Below are positions 16,008 through 23,953 of a DNA stretch of 34,867 nucleotides, piece after piece (the first letter of the stretch is position 1; every line of letters starts with the position of its first letter). Position numbers and translations under genes: made by a program. Under the pieces are notes generated by a model that saw only the letters and a list, made by a program, of their open reading frames with translations, was not told the origin of the DNA and did not search any database. Source of the DNA: CAZGMC01 sp964526565 (GTDB lineage Bacteria; Pseudomonadota; Alphaproteobacteria; DSM-16000; Inquilinaceae); assembly GCA_964526565.1 (NCBI GenBank), contig CAZGMC010000040.1, positions 1 to 34,867 of the forward strand. The letters are read 5' to 3'.

Positions 16008-19000
16008 CGAACCCCGACCAGGCCCTACACCCGCGCGCCCGCCCGCCAGAGACACGACATACGCTATCATCATGCACGGTGACCAGTTCTCCACCCGCGA
16101 GCTCGCCCCCAACGGGGCGGGTGCCACGCCCGCCGCCGCCGATCTGGTGCTGGCCCACGGCCTGCGCTTTCAGGAGTTGTACGAACGCGACGGCCTGGCG
16201 CGCCTCGACGCGCTGTTCGTGGAGCACCTGAAAGAGGCCGACGCCGACGCGTACGCCCGGCTGATGGCGGCGCGGGCGGAGCCGGACGCGCTCGCCGCCA
16301 AGACCGAATCCGACCTGCTGATCGCGCTGTCGCCGCATCTGGAGGACTTCCTGGCCGAGCTGTTCGGCATTCGCGCCGCGCTGGATGCGCTCCGGGCCGA
16401 GCACCACACCCTGGCCCCGCTGTACGCCTGCAAGCGGCTGTTCGTGCAGCGCCGCGCGGCCAAGAAGGTCAGGCCGGAGGCGGCCGCCGCGCTGGACGGC
16501 GCTGCCCTGGGCGCGGAGCTGGAGCGCCGGCTGGCCGCGCCGCTGACAGAGCTGGGCTTCGCCGCCGCCGTGATGCGCTGGCTGGACGACGAGGCGGCCA
16601 ATGCCGCGGTGCTCGACACCGCCCAGGCGTACGCCGCCTGGGCCCTGTACGCGCCGGCAGGCCGCGCCCGCCACGGCGACGGCATCCTGTTCCAGACGCC
16701 GGAGCGGATCGACCCCGGCCACCTGGTCGAGCTGGAGACCGAGGTGGTCGACGGCGTCACCCGCCTGAAGGCGCCCGCCGGCCACCATCGTGACCGCGAC
16801 GGCTTCGCCCTGACCGATCCCGGCACCGACCTGGCCGGCGCGCTGGACGAGGCGAACTACTGCATCTGGTGCCACAACCAGGGCAAGGACAGCTGCTCCA
16901 AGGGCCTGCGCGAGAGGAAGACCGGCGCCTTCCAGAAGAGCCCGTTCGGCGTCACCCTGGCCGGCTGTCCGCTGGAAGAGAAGATCAGCGAGTTCCACGT
17001 GCTCAAAACCCAGGGCCAGCCGCTCGGCGCCCTGGCCATGATCGCCGTGGACAACCCGCTGTGCGCCGCCACCGGCCACCGCATCTGCAACGACTGCATG
17101 AAGTCGTGCATCTATCAGAAGCAGGAGCCGGTCGACATCCCCCAGGCCGAGACCCGCACCCTGAAGGACGTCCTGGCCCTGCCCTGGGGCTTCGAGATCT
17201 ACGGCCTGCTGACGCGCTGGAACCCGCTCGACCTGCGCCGCCCCCTGCCCAGGCCGGACAGCGGCAACAAGGTCCTCGTCGTCGGCCTGGGGCCGGCCGG
17301 GTTCAACCTGTCGCACCACCTGGTCAACGACGGCCACACCGTCGTCGCCGTCGACGGACTGAAGATCGAGCCGCTGCCGGCCGACATCTCCGGCGTCACG
17401 CCGAGGGCTGAGCGGGTGCCGTTCCGGCCGGTCCGCGACGTGCACGCGCTCTATGAGAGCCTGGACGAGCGGCTGATGGCCGGCTTCGGCGGCGTTGCCG
17501 AGTACGGCATTACCGTGCGCTGGGACAAGAACTTCCTGAAATTGATCCGGCTGCTGCTGGAGCGGCGGAGTGATTTCGCCATGGTCGGCGGCGTGCGCTT
17601 CGGCGGCACGCTGACGGTGGAGGACGCCTTCGCCGCCGGCTTCGATCACATCGCGCTGTGCGCCGGCGCCGGCCGGCCGACCTTCATCGACATGCCCAAC
17701 GCCCTGGCCCGCGGCGTGCGCATGGCCTCGGACTTCCTGATGGCCCTGCAGCTCACCGGCGCGGCCAAGCGCGACAGCATCACCAACCTGGAGGTCCGGC
17801 TGCCCATCGTCGTCATCGGCGGCGGCCTGACGGCGATCGACACCGCCACCGAGGCACTGGCCTACTATCCGCGGCAGGTGGAGAAGTTCCTGGACCGCTA
17901 CGAGACCCTGGTGGCCGAGCGCGGCGAAGCCGCGGTGCGCGCCGGCTGGGGCTCTGAGGAGCGGCAGGTTGCCGACACCTTCCTGGCCCACGCCCGCGCC
18001 ATCCGCGCCGAGCGCGCCGCCGCCGCGGCGCAGGGGCGGGCGCCGCGCATCGCGGAGCTGGTGCAGTCGTGGGGCGGGGCGACGGTCGCCTACCGCCGCC
18101 GGCTGATCGATGCGCCCAGCTACACCCTGAACCACGAAGAGGTCGCCAAGGCGCTGGAGGAGGGAATTGCTTTCGCCGAGCTGCTGGCGCCGAAGAAGGT
18201 GGACGTGGACGCCGCCGGCCACGCCACCGCGGTCGAGTTCGAGCGTCAGGCGATCGACTCGTCGGGCGTGCTGACGCCGACGGGCGAGCGGGTCTCGCTG
18301 CCGGCGGGCAGCGTGCTGGTCGCCGCCGGCACCCAGCCCAACACCGTGCTGGCGCGCGAGGAGCCGCACCTGATCGAGCTCGACGGCAAGTACTTCCGTG
18401 CCATCGACCAGGACGGCAAACCGGTGCGCCCGGAATGGGTGGCCAAGCCGCAGGTGCCGCAGGTGTTCATGCACCGCACTGCCGACGGCCGGTTCCTGTC
18501 CTACTGGGGCGACCTGCATCCCAGCTTCGCCGGCAATGTGGTCAAGGCCATGGGCGGCGCCAAGCAGGGCTACCCGCTGGTCAGCCGCGCGCTGGCCGGC
18601 CGCACGCCGACGCCGGCCACCGGCCCCGAAACGATCGCCTGGGTGCGGCGCGACCTGACCGCCACGGTGGAGCGGGTCGAGCGGCTGACCCCGACCATCA
18701 TCGAGGTCGTGTGCCACGCCCCGGCGGCGGCCCGAGCCTTCCAGCCCGGCCAGTTCTACCGCCTGCAGAACTACGAGGCGCTGGCGCCGCGGGTGCCGGG
18801 CACGGTGCTGGCCATGGAGGGCCTGGCCATGACCGGCGCCTGGGTCGACCGCGAGCGCGGCCTGGTCTCGGTGATCGTGCTGGAGATGGGCGGCTCGTCT
18901 GACATCTGCGAGACGCTGGCGCCGGGCGACCCGGTGGTGCTGATGGGCCCGACCGGCGCGCCCACCGAGCTGCCCGCCGGCGAGACCGTGATGCTGGTCG

Positions 19001-19635
19001 GCGGCGGCCTGGGCAACGCCGTGCTGTTTTCCATCGGCCAGGCGCTGCGCGCCAAGGGCAGCCGCGTGCTGTACTTTGCCGGCTACAAGAAGCTGCGCGA
19101 CCGCTACAAGGTGGAGCAGATCGAGGCGGCGGCCGACCAGGTGATCTGGTGCAGCGACGAGGCCCCCGGCTTCACGCCCGGCCGGCCGCAGGACCGCACC
19201 TTCGTCGGCAACATCGTCGAGGCGATGGCCCACTACGCCGCCGACGCGCCGGACATCCCGCTGGCCGACGTGCGCCGCATCGTCGCCATCGGCTCGGACC
19301 GCATGATGCAGGCGGTGGCGGCGGCCCGCCACGGCGTGCTGGCGCCGTTCCTGCGCCCCGACCACGTGGCGATCGGCTCGATCAACTCCCCCATGCAGTG
19401 CATGATGAAGGAGATCTGCGCCCAGTGCCTGCAGCCCCACGTCGACCCGGAGACCGGCCGCACCACCGTGGTGTTCTCCTGCTTCAACCAGGACCAGCCC
19501 CTGGATTTCGTGGACTTCGTTGCCCTGCACGACCGCCTGTCCCAGAACAGCCTGCCGGAGAAGCTCACCGCCCTGTGGATCGACCGGACCCTCAGGCAGC
19601 TTGGGCTGCGGGCGCCGGCCGCGGCGGCGGAGTAG
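15988..19635 (+). CDS. Giant multidomain FAD/NAD(P)/Fe-S oxidoreductase
   Basis: A protein of about 1215 residues. Residues 1-285 are a helical region I do not recognise. A cysteine-rich region follows from 290 (YCIWCHNQGKDSC, then CNDCMKSC), like the Fe-S domain of glutamate synthase small subunit. Then come a GltD-like FAD domain (GLGPAG near 433) and an NAD(P) domain (GGGLTAID near 611). The C-terminal third is a ferredoxin reductase/PyrK-like module: FQPGQFY near 918, GGGLGNAV near 1005 and a cysteine motif MQCMMKEICAQC near 1138 for a [2Fe-2S] cluster. It is soluble. It follows cysI-cysH-cobA and could pass NAD(P)H electrons to sulfite reductase, since no cysJ is seen; this is inference. 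ATG 15988 and ATG 16072 are both possible starts; the former keeps a beta-strand before MHGDQF. Confidence 0.9.
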   Translation: MSAPTPDEPRPGPTPARPPARDTTYAIIMHGDQFSTRELAPNGAGATPAAADLVLAHGLRFQELYERDGLARLDALFVEHLKEADADAYARLMAARAEPDALAAKTESDLLIALSPHLEDFLAELFGIRAALDALRAEHHTLAPLYACKRLFVQRRAAKKVRPEAAAALDGAALGAELERRLAAPLTELGFAAAVMRWLDDEAANAAVLDTAQAYAAWALYAPAGRARHGDGILFQTPERIDPGHLVELETEVVDGVTRLKAPAGHHRDRDGFALTDPGTDLAGALDEANYCIWCHNQGKDSCSKGLRERKTGAFQKSPFGVTLAGCPLEEKISEFHVLKTQGQPLGALAMIAVDNPLCAATGHRICNDCMKSCIYQKQEPVDIPQAETRTLKDVLALPWGFEIYGLLTRWNPLDLRRPLPRPDSGNKVLVVGLGPAGFNLSHHLVNDGHTVVAVDGLKIEPLPADISGVTPRAERVPFRPVRDVHALYESLDERLMAGFGGVAEYGITVRWDKNFLKLIRLLLERRSDFAMVGGVRFGGTLTVEDAFAAGFDHIALCAGAGRPTFIDMPNALARGVRMASDFLMALQLTGAAKRDSITNLEVRLPIVVIGGGLTAIDTATEALAYYPRQVEKFLDRYETLVAERGEAAVRAGWGSEERQVADTFLAHARAIRAERAAAAAQGRAPRIAELVQSWGGATVAYRRRLIDAPSYTLNHEEVAKALEEGIAFAELLAPKKVDVDAAGHATAVEFERQAIDSSGVLTPTGERVSLPAGSVLVAAGTQPNTVLAREEPHLIELDGKYFRAIDQDGKPVRPEWVAKPQVPQVFMHRTADGRFLSYWGDLHPSFAGNVVKAMGGAKQGYPLVSRALAGRTPTPATGPETIAWVRRDLTATVERVERLTPTIIEVVCHAPAAARAFQPGQFYRLQNYEALAPRVPGTVLAMEGLAMTGAWVDRERGLVSVIVLEMGGSSDICETLAPGDPVVLMGPTGAPTELPAGETVMLVGGGLGNAVLFSIGQALRAKGSRVLYFAGYKKLRDRYKVEQIEAAADQVIWCSDEAPGFTPGRPQDRTFVGNIVEAMAHYAADAPDIPLADVRRIVAIGSDRMMQAVAAARHGVLAPFLRPDHVAIGSINSPMQCMMKEICAQCLQPHVDPETGRTTVVFSCFNQDQPLDFVDFVALHDRLSQNSLPEKLTALWIDRTLRQLGLRAPAAAAE

Positions 19636-19701
19636 GGGGGCAGGGCAGGGTTGACGCCGAACGCTCGCCGAAAGATTTTGGACTTGCGGGGAGCGCCAGC
19701 A

Positions 19702-20889
19702 ATGAGAACCATCCAACGTCTTCGCCTGGACAGCCTTCTGTCCTTTGCGCCCGGATCAGACCCTTTCGATCTGACTGATCTTAATGTGCTGATTGGACCC
19801 AACGGGTCGGGAAAGTCCAATGTAGTTGAGGCTTTCGAACTGCTCCGCGCGACGCCGACCGATTTTGCGAAAGCCGTTCGTGACGGAGGCGGGGCCACAG
19901 AGTGGCTTTGGAAGGGAGAAAGCGGGCAGGCGCCGGCCACGCTCGATGTCGAGTTGGCCGCCAATACCCCCACCGGCCGGCCATTGCGGTATCGCCTTGA
20001 GTTCGCGTCGGTTCAGAATCGCGTCGAAGTCCTCGACGAGGCGATCGAAGAGGCCGAACCCGTTCAAGGCAAGGACGACGTCTTTTTCTATTATCGCTTC
20101 CAGCGCGGGCACCCGGCGATCAACGTGCGCAATTCGAATGGTACTGGAAAAGGCCGGCCGCGGCAACTCAAACGCGAAGCACTGCTTCCGGACCAATCGG
20201 TCCTGGCCCAACGGAAAGATCCGGATCTCTATCCCGAAGTCACCTGGGTCGGCCAGCGCTTCGGTGCCATTCAGACATTTCGTGAATGGACGTTCGGCCG
20301 TTATGCGCCACTTCGTCAACCTCAACCGGCCGATCTCCCGGAAAACTGGCTCCTGCCGGATGCCCGCAATCTCGCCCTGGTTCTCAATCAGATCGAGCAC
20401 AAGGATGGGCGACGATTTAACGAGCTTATCAAACGCTTCTTTCCCCGGTTTGATCGGATGTCGACCCGGGTTACCGGTGGAACAGTCCAGTTCTATCTGC
20501 ACGAGCCCGGCTTCCATTCGCCCATCCCGCCGACCCGGTTGTCCGACGGAACAATCCGCTTTGTGGCGTTACTTGCAGTTTTACTGTCTCCGTCGCCGCC
20601 GCCCCTTGTCTGCATCGAAGAGCCGGAACTTGGGCTTCACCCCGATGCCGTCACGTTGATCGCGGACCTCCTGGTGGAGGCCTCCGAGCGGATGCAACTC
20701 ATCGTGACGACACACTCGGACGCGCTCGTATCCGGGCTCACCAACCAACCGGGTGCCGTCATTGCCTGCGAGCGGCCTGGCGCGGGCACTGTCCTGCGCC
20801 GACTCGATCCCGGAAAGCTCGGGAGCTGGCTGGACGACTATCGGCTCGGGGACCTGTGGCGGATGGGCGAACTGGGAGCAAACCCATGA
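19702..20889 (+). CDS. AAA/ABC-type ATPase (OLD-like, AAA_21), first gene of a defence-like pair
   Basis: A 395-residue ATPase of the SMC/OLD-like class. The Walker A motif GPNGSGKSN spans residues 32-40, the signature-like RLSDGTIRF precedes the Walker B CIEEPELGLHPD (about 304-315), and a TTHSD switch histidine lies at 336-340. There is no nuclease domain of its own. The ATG at 19702 has GGGGAG upstream. The stop overlaps the ATG of the next gene (ATGA), so the two are translationally coupled. Such ATPases paired with a small TOPRIM-like DUF4276 partner are known in phage-defence contexts (AbiL-like pairs), where the ATPase is thought to control the effector. GC content is clearly lower than in the preceding cys genes, which fits horizontal transfer. 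Confidence 0.88.
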   Translation: MRTIQRLRLDSLLSFAPGSDPFDLTDLNVLIGPNGSGKSNVVEAFELLRATPTDFAKAVRDGGGATEWLWKGESGQAPATLDVELAANTPTGRPLRYRLEFASVQNRVEVLDEAIEEAEPVQGKDDVFFYYRFQRGHPAINVRNSNGTGKGRPRQLKREALLPDQSVLAQRKDPDLYPEVTWVGQRFGAIQTFREWTFGRYAPLRQPQPADLPENWLLPDARNLALVLNQIEHKDGRRFNELIKRFFPRFDRMSTRVTGGTVQFYLHEPGFHSPIPPTRLSDGTIRFVALLAVLLSPSPPPLVCIEEPELGLHPDAVTLIADLLVEASERMQLIVTTHSDALVSGLTNQPGAVIACERPGAGTVLRRLDPGKLGSWLDDYRLGDLWRMGELGANP

Positions 20890-21494
20890 GTAGCATCGCA
20901 ATCTATATGGAGGGTGGGGGCGACGGAAAAGATACGAAGGCTGCCCTTCGTCAGGGCATGGATGCCTTTTTGACCCCTCTGAAAGACAATGCCAGGAGCA
21001 ACTCGTGGCGCTGGAGGGTTGTCCCCTGCGGTAGCCGAATGGCTGCCTTCGATGGTTTCCGCAACGCGGCCCTGAGGGGGGACGATGCGGTCGTGGCGCT
21101 GCTGGTCGATGCCGAGGGACCAGTGGACGGCTCGAACCGGGCACACCTGCAATCGAAAGACGGCTGGGATCTGAAATCCTATTCCGACGATGTCGTGCAC
21201 CTCATGGTGCAGACCATGGAAGCATGGATCGTCGCCGACCCCGATGCGCTCGTTGACTACTATGGACAGAATTTCAGCAAAAATGCTCTTCCTCGGACTC
21301 GGAATCTCGAAACCGTCTCAAAGGCCGACATTGCGTCAAGACTGGAGAAGGCGACCCGATCCACTCAAAAGGGCACCTACCACAAAATTCGTCATGCCAG
21401 TGATCTTCTACAAAGGATAAGTCAACAGAAAGTACAACAACGGTGTCCCAGCTGTGCGCGCATGTTCAACGAACTGGGTCAGGCGATCCAGTGA
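20886..21494 (+). CDS. DUF4276-family protein, TOPRIM-like partner of the ATPase
   Basis: A 202-residue protein. The N-terminal YMEGGGDGKDT with E9, the DAE acidic pair after a hydrophobic strand (D75, E77) and the later MEAWIVADPD (E112, D118) match the DUF4276 pattern and resemble the metal-binding acidic positions of TOPRIM nucleases. The C-terminus carries HKIRHASDLLQRIS and a CPSC pair (C187, C190). It starts four bases inside the end of the ATPase gene and would be the effector or nuclease subunit of a two-gene system. Whether it cleaves nucleic acid is not shown by sequence. The downstream transposase remnant supports a mobile origin. Confidence 0.85.
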   Translation: MSSIAIYMEGGGDGKDTKAALRQGMDAFLTPLKDNARSNSWRWRVVPCGSRMAAFDGFRNAALRGDDAVVALLVDAEGPVDGSNRAHLQSKDGWDLKSYSDDVVHLMVQTMEAWIVADPDALVDYYGQNFSKNALPRTRNLETVSKADIASRLEKATRSTQKGTYHKIRHASDLLQRISQQKVQQRCPSCARMFNELGQAIQ

Positions 21495-21871
21495 GCCTGA
21501 TACGGTTCCGCGTGATTGCTTGCTGATCCTCAAGTCACCCTGATCCTGGCGTGCCCATCGACAGAGCGAGGAGCGGAGGACGACGCACTCCGGCATGACC
21601 CCGATGCGGCCCGATGCGGATGGATATCCGCAGCGCGATCAGAAGCTTGCGCGCCAAGGCAACGATCACAGCCGCGCGCGTGCCGTGCGCGGTGTCAGTC
21701 TTGTACCGATACCATCAAGCCAGATGGTGTCCCTTTTTTGCAATGCCGTTGCCTCCCCGGCCCCCAACGCGCATGCCATGATGTTCCCTCAACCCTGCCT
21801 TACGTTTGTCCAAGTTTCGGGTCATGTCCGAAAGGTGTGCAATACCTTGGCATGTGGCAGGGGAGGCAGGG
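21495..21871. other. Intergenic region with a decayed transposase end
   Basis: A 377-base region. Its left half holds a minus-strand fragment resembling an insertion-sequence transposase C-terminus (21575-21700). The rest has no gene or convincing promoter, apart from the strong ribosome site just before 21872. Confidence 0.45.
21575..21700 (-). pseudogene. Remnant of an IS110-like transposase C-terminus
   Basis: On the minus strand one frame reads THGTRAAVIVALARKLLIAL-like residues (AVIVALARKLLIALR), and a shifted frame then reads GVMPECVVL. Both resemble the ends of IS110/IS1111-family transposases (valine-alanine-arginine-lysine-leucine helix, then a GV-x-PE-x-AV tail). At least one frameshift separates them, and nothing upstream is recognisable. 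I see no terminal repeats. Confidence 0.4.
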
Positions 21872-22537
21872 ATGGCGTGGTTTACGCGGTTCACCCGGTT
21901 CGGGGACGTGCATCTGGTCTATGCGCAGGAGGCGGAGAATTCCTGCGGCATCGCTTCGGTGATGATGGTCGTGTTCAAGGTCAACAAGCTCAGCCCCGGC
22001 CGCCAGGCGCTACACCGGGAGCAGGAGATCTATCAGGTCTACGACCGGCATTTCCAGGCGGCCTATCCGCACATCCGCGGCACCACGCCCTATGACGGCA
22101 GCATCTACAGCTATGCCTCGGTGCTGGCCAGCACGCTCAACGACCTCAACTGCGGCAACTGGGAGGCACGCAATATCGGCGAGGACAACGTCGCCCAGGC
22201 CATCGTCAACTCGGTCGGCACCGACATCGTCGGCACCAGCCCGGTCGTCAACGCGCTGAGCCGCGGCACGCCGATCATCCTGCTGACCCGCTGGTGGATC
22301 GGCGGCGGCCACTTCGTCGTCGTCGACACCGTCAACAACTTCCTGGGCACGCTCTACGCCAGCGTCTGCGACCCGTGGGACGGCAACGTCCACATCACCC
22401 GCTTCGCCATCGGCGAGCCGTTCCACTACGAGGCCGGCACGCCCCGCCTGTCGTGGGACCTGGGCGGCACCCGCCACGAATATGCCGGCGCGTCGGGCAG
22501 CACCGTGCGCGGCTGGATCGTCCGGCGGGTTTCGTAA
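21872..22537 (+). CDS. Orphan papain-fold (C39-like) cysteine peptidase
   Basis: A 221-residue protein with the cysteine peptidase pattern: catalytic cysteine in AENSCGIAS (about residue 25) and histidine in GGGHFVVVD followed by an aspartate-containing CDPWDG. This order and spacing resemble peptidase C39-like/papain-like families that cleave double-glycine leaders, but no ABC transporter or bacteriocin gene adjoins it. No signal peptide or membrane helix is seen. The start ATG at 21872 is fixed by a strong GGGGAGG six to seven bases upstream. It lies after the defence-like pair and a transposase remnant, so it may belong to the same accessory island. A role as toxin, effector or processing protease cannot be told apart. 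Confidence 0.75.
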   Translation: MAWFTRFTRFGDVHLVYAQEAENSCGIASVMMVVFKVNKLSPGRQALHREQEIYQVYDRHFQAAYPHIRGTTPYDGSIYSYASVLASTLNDLNCGNWEARNIGEDNVAQAIVNSVGTDIVGTSPVVNALSRGTPIILLTRWWIGGGHFVVVDTVNNFLGTLYASVCDPWDGNVHITRFAIGEPFHYEAGTPRLSWDLGGTRHEYAGASGSTVRGWIVRRVS

Positions 22538-22646
22538 GACCGGATCCGGTCGCCAGCCTTGCCGGTCTCCAGGGAACTTTTTCCCGCCTCACGGCTTGCA
22601 TGGCGGCTGCACTTGACATGATGTCGCCAATTCCCAGCCGAACCAC

Positions 22647-22661
22647 AGGAGGCCGATCCTG
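22647..22661 (+). promoter_or_regulatory. Strong ribosome-binding site in front of a CTG start
   Basis: AGGAGG at 22647-22652 is followed after six bases by CTG at 22659. No ATG, GTG or TTG lies between the upstream in-frame TGA at 22614 and the GTG at 22707, so this site points to CTG as the start of the next gene. Confidence 0.7.
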
Positions 22662-23597
22662 AAGCTCATCCTGGGGCTCGCCGCTGGCGGCCTGTTCCTG
22701 GTTACGGTGTTGGCTCTGCTGGCCCGGTTGTGGTGGGTGTTCGACCTGTTCAGCCATTTCCGGCTGCAGTATGTGGTGGCGGCCGCGGTCCTCTGTCTGG
22801 TGGCGCTGGTGGTCCGGGCGTGGCCGGCCGCCGTGGTGCTGGTGGTCGTGGCGGTCGTCCACGGCTGGGCGATCAGGGATCTCTGGCTGGGCGGGACGGA
22901 TGCCGGTGCGGCGGAGGGCACGGCGCTGCGCCTGGCGAGCGCCAACGTCCTGCGCTCCAATCCGACGCCGCAGGCGGTGGTCGACTGGGTGCGCGCCGCC
23001 GATGCCGACCTGGTGATGCTGGTCGAGGCGCAGACGGAAGACTGGCGCGAGGCGCTGGCCGCCATCGGCGAGCTCTATCCCCACCGCGCCCCCGAAGGCT
23101 GGAGCGATGGCGCACCCGTCGTCCTGTTCAGCCGCCACCCCATCGTGGAGCGGAGGACCGTTCAGCCGCTGCCGGGCCGCCGCCCGTATCTGCTTGCCGA
23201 GGTGGCAGTGAATGGTCATTCGGCGACCGTGGCGGGGGTGCACCCGGCGTCACCGTCGCCGCGCGACGGCAGCGACAGCCGGCGGCGCAACCTCGAACTC
23301 GACTACATCGCCCGCAGCCTGCAGGGGGCAGACCAGCCCGTGCTGGTCGCCGGGGACTTCAACACGACCCCCTGGTCGCCGCACTTCCGCGACCTTCTCG
23401 ACGCCGCGGACCTGCGTCTGGCCGCGGCGGGACACGGCCATATCGGGACGTGGCCGCGGTCGCTCTGGCCGGCGCGGATCCCCATCGACCACATCCTCGT
23501 CAAGGGTCCGGTCGCCGTGGCGGACTTCACCCGCGGCCCGGCGATCGGCTCCGACCACTTTCCCATCATCGCCGATCTCGTCCTGCGCGGCGGCTGA
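22659..23597 (+). CDS. Membrane-anchored endonuclease/exonuclease/phosphatase-family protein
   Basis: From the CTG start it is 312 residues. Three hydrophobic helices (about 3-24, 37-54 and 57-73) anchor it, and the C-terminal catalytic domain probably faces the periplasm. The EEP motifs are complete: SANVLRSN, the metal glutamate in MLVEAQT, HPASP, GDFNTTPWS, IDHILV and the terminal SDHFPI. Close relatives are annotated as endonuclease/exonuclease/phosphatase or YafD-like proteins; the substrate could be a lipid phosphate or nucleic acid. The CTG start has a perfect ribosome site, while a GTG at 22707 would cut the first helix and has no such site. It stands alone. Confidence 0.87.
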   Translation: MKLILGLAAGGLFLVTVLALLARLWWVFDLFSHFRLQYVVAAAVLCLVALVVRAWPAAVVLVVVAVVHGWAIRDLWLGGTDAGAAEGTALRLASANVLRSNPTPQAVVDWVRAADADLVMLVEAQTEDWREALAAIGELYPHRAPEGWSDGAPVVLFSRHPIVERRTVQPLPGRRPYLLAEVAVNGHSATVAGVHPASPSPRDGSDSRRRNLELDYIARSLQGADQPVLVAGDFNTTPWSPHFRDLLDAADLRLAAAGHGHIGTWPRSLWPARIPIDHILVKGPVAVADFTRGPAIGSDHFPIIADLVLRGG

Positions 23598-23953
23598 ACA
23601 TGGCGGAAGGACTGCTCGGTCACACCACCGCAGTTCGATAAACATGGACGGCTTCAGGAATAAAACCAACCTGCGGAGGTCACTGACGGGGCGCTGTTCA
23701 GCTTGGCCATTGATGCGAATCCATTCGGCAAGCGCGACTTTAGGAAGCAGAAGTTCCTGTACTGGTGCTTTGAAAGTGTACAGGAGTGCACCATTATCGC
23801 AATGACATGTTCATGAATCAATCTCTACAATCTTGAAGCGGCACTTCGCAAACCTTGACCACATGCCGGGATCGACTTGATGGCCGAAGCCTGCTGTCAT
23901 TCGCCTTGATCGCCAGGATCATCAATCCTGCTGGAACGGAGTGGCTGAAATAG
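23598..23953. other. Low-GC intergenic region with possible coding debris
   Basis: About 355 bases, clearly lower in GC than the flanks. A short plus-strand frame ending at a TGA near 23817 reads like real protein (ANPFGKRDFRKQKFLYWCFES) but has no usual start and no family I recognise. An 8-bp inverted repeat TCCTGTAC/GTACAGGA (23755-23762 and 23778-23785) lies inside it. The rest shows no gene. Confidence 0.4.

Noticed and set aside
15703..19716. Very long minus-strand open frame opposite the giant oxidoreductase
   Set aside because: It is low-complexity (Gly/Arg/Gln/His/Val), has no family motif and is the expected antisense shadow of a GC-rich gene.
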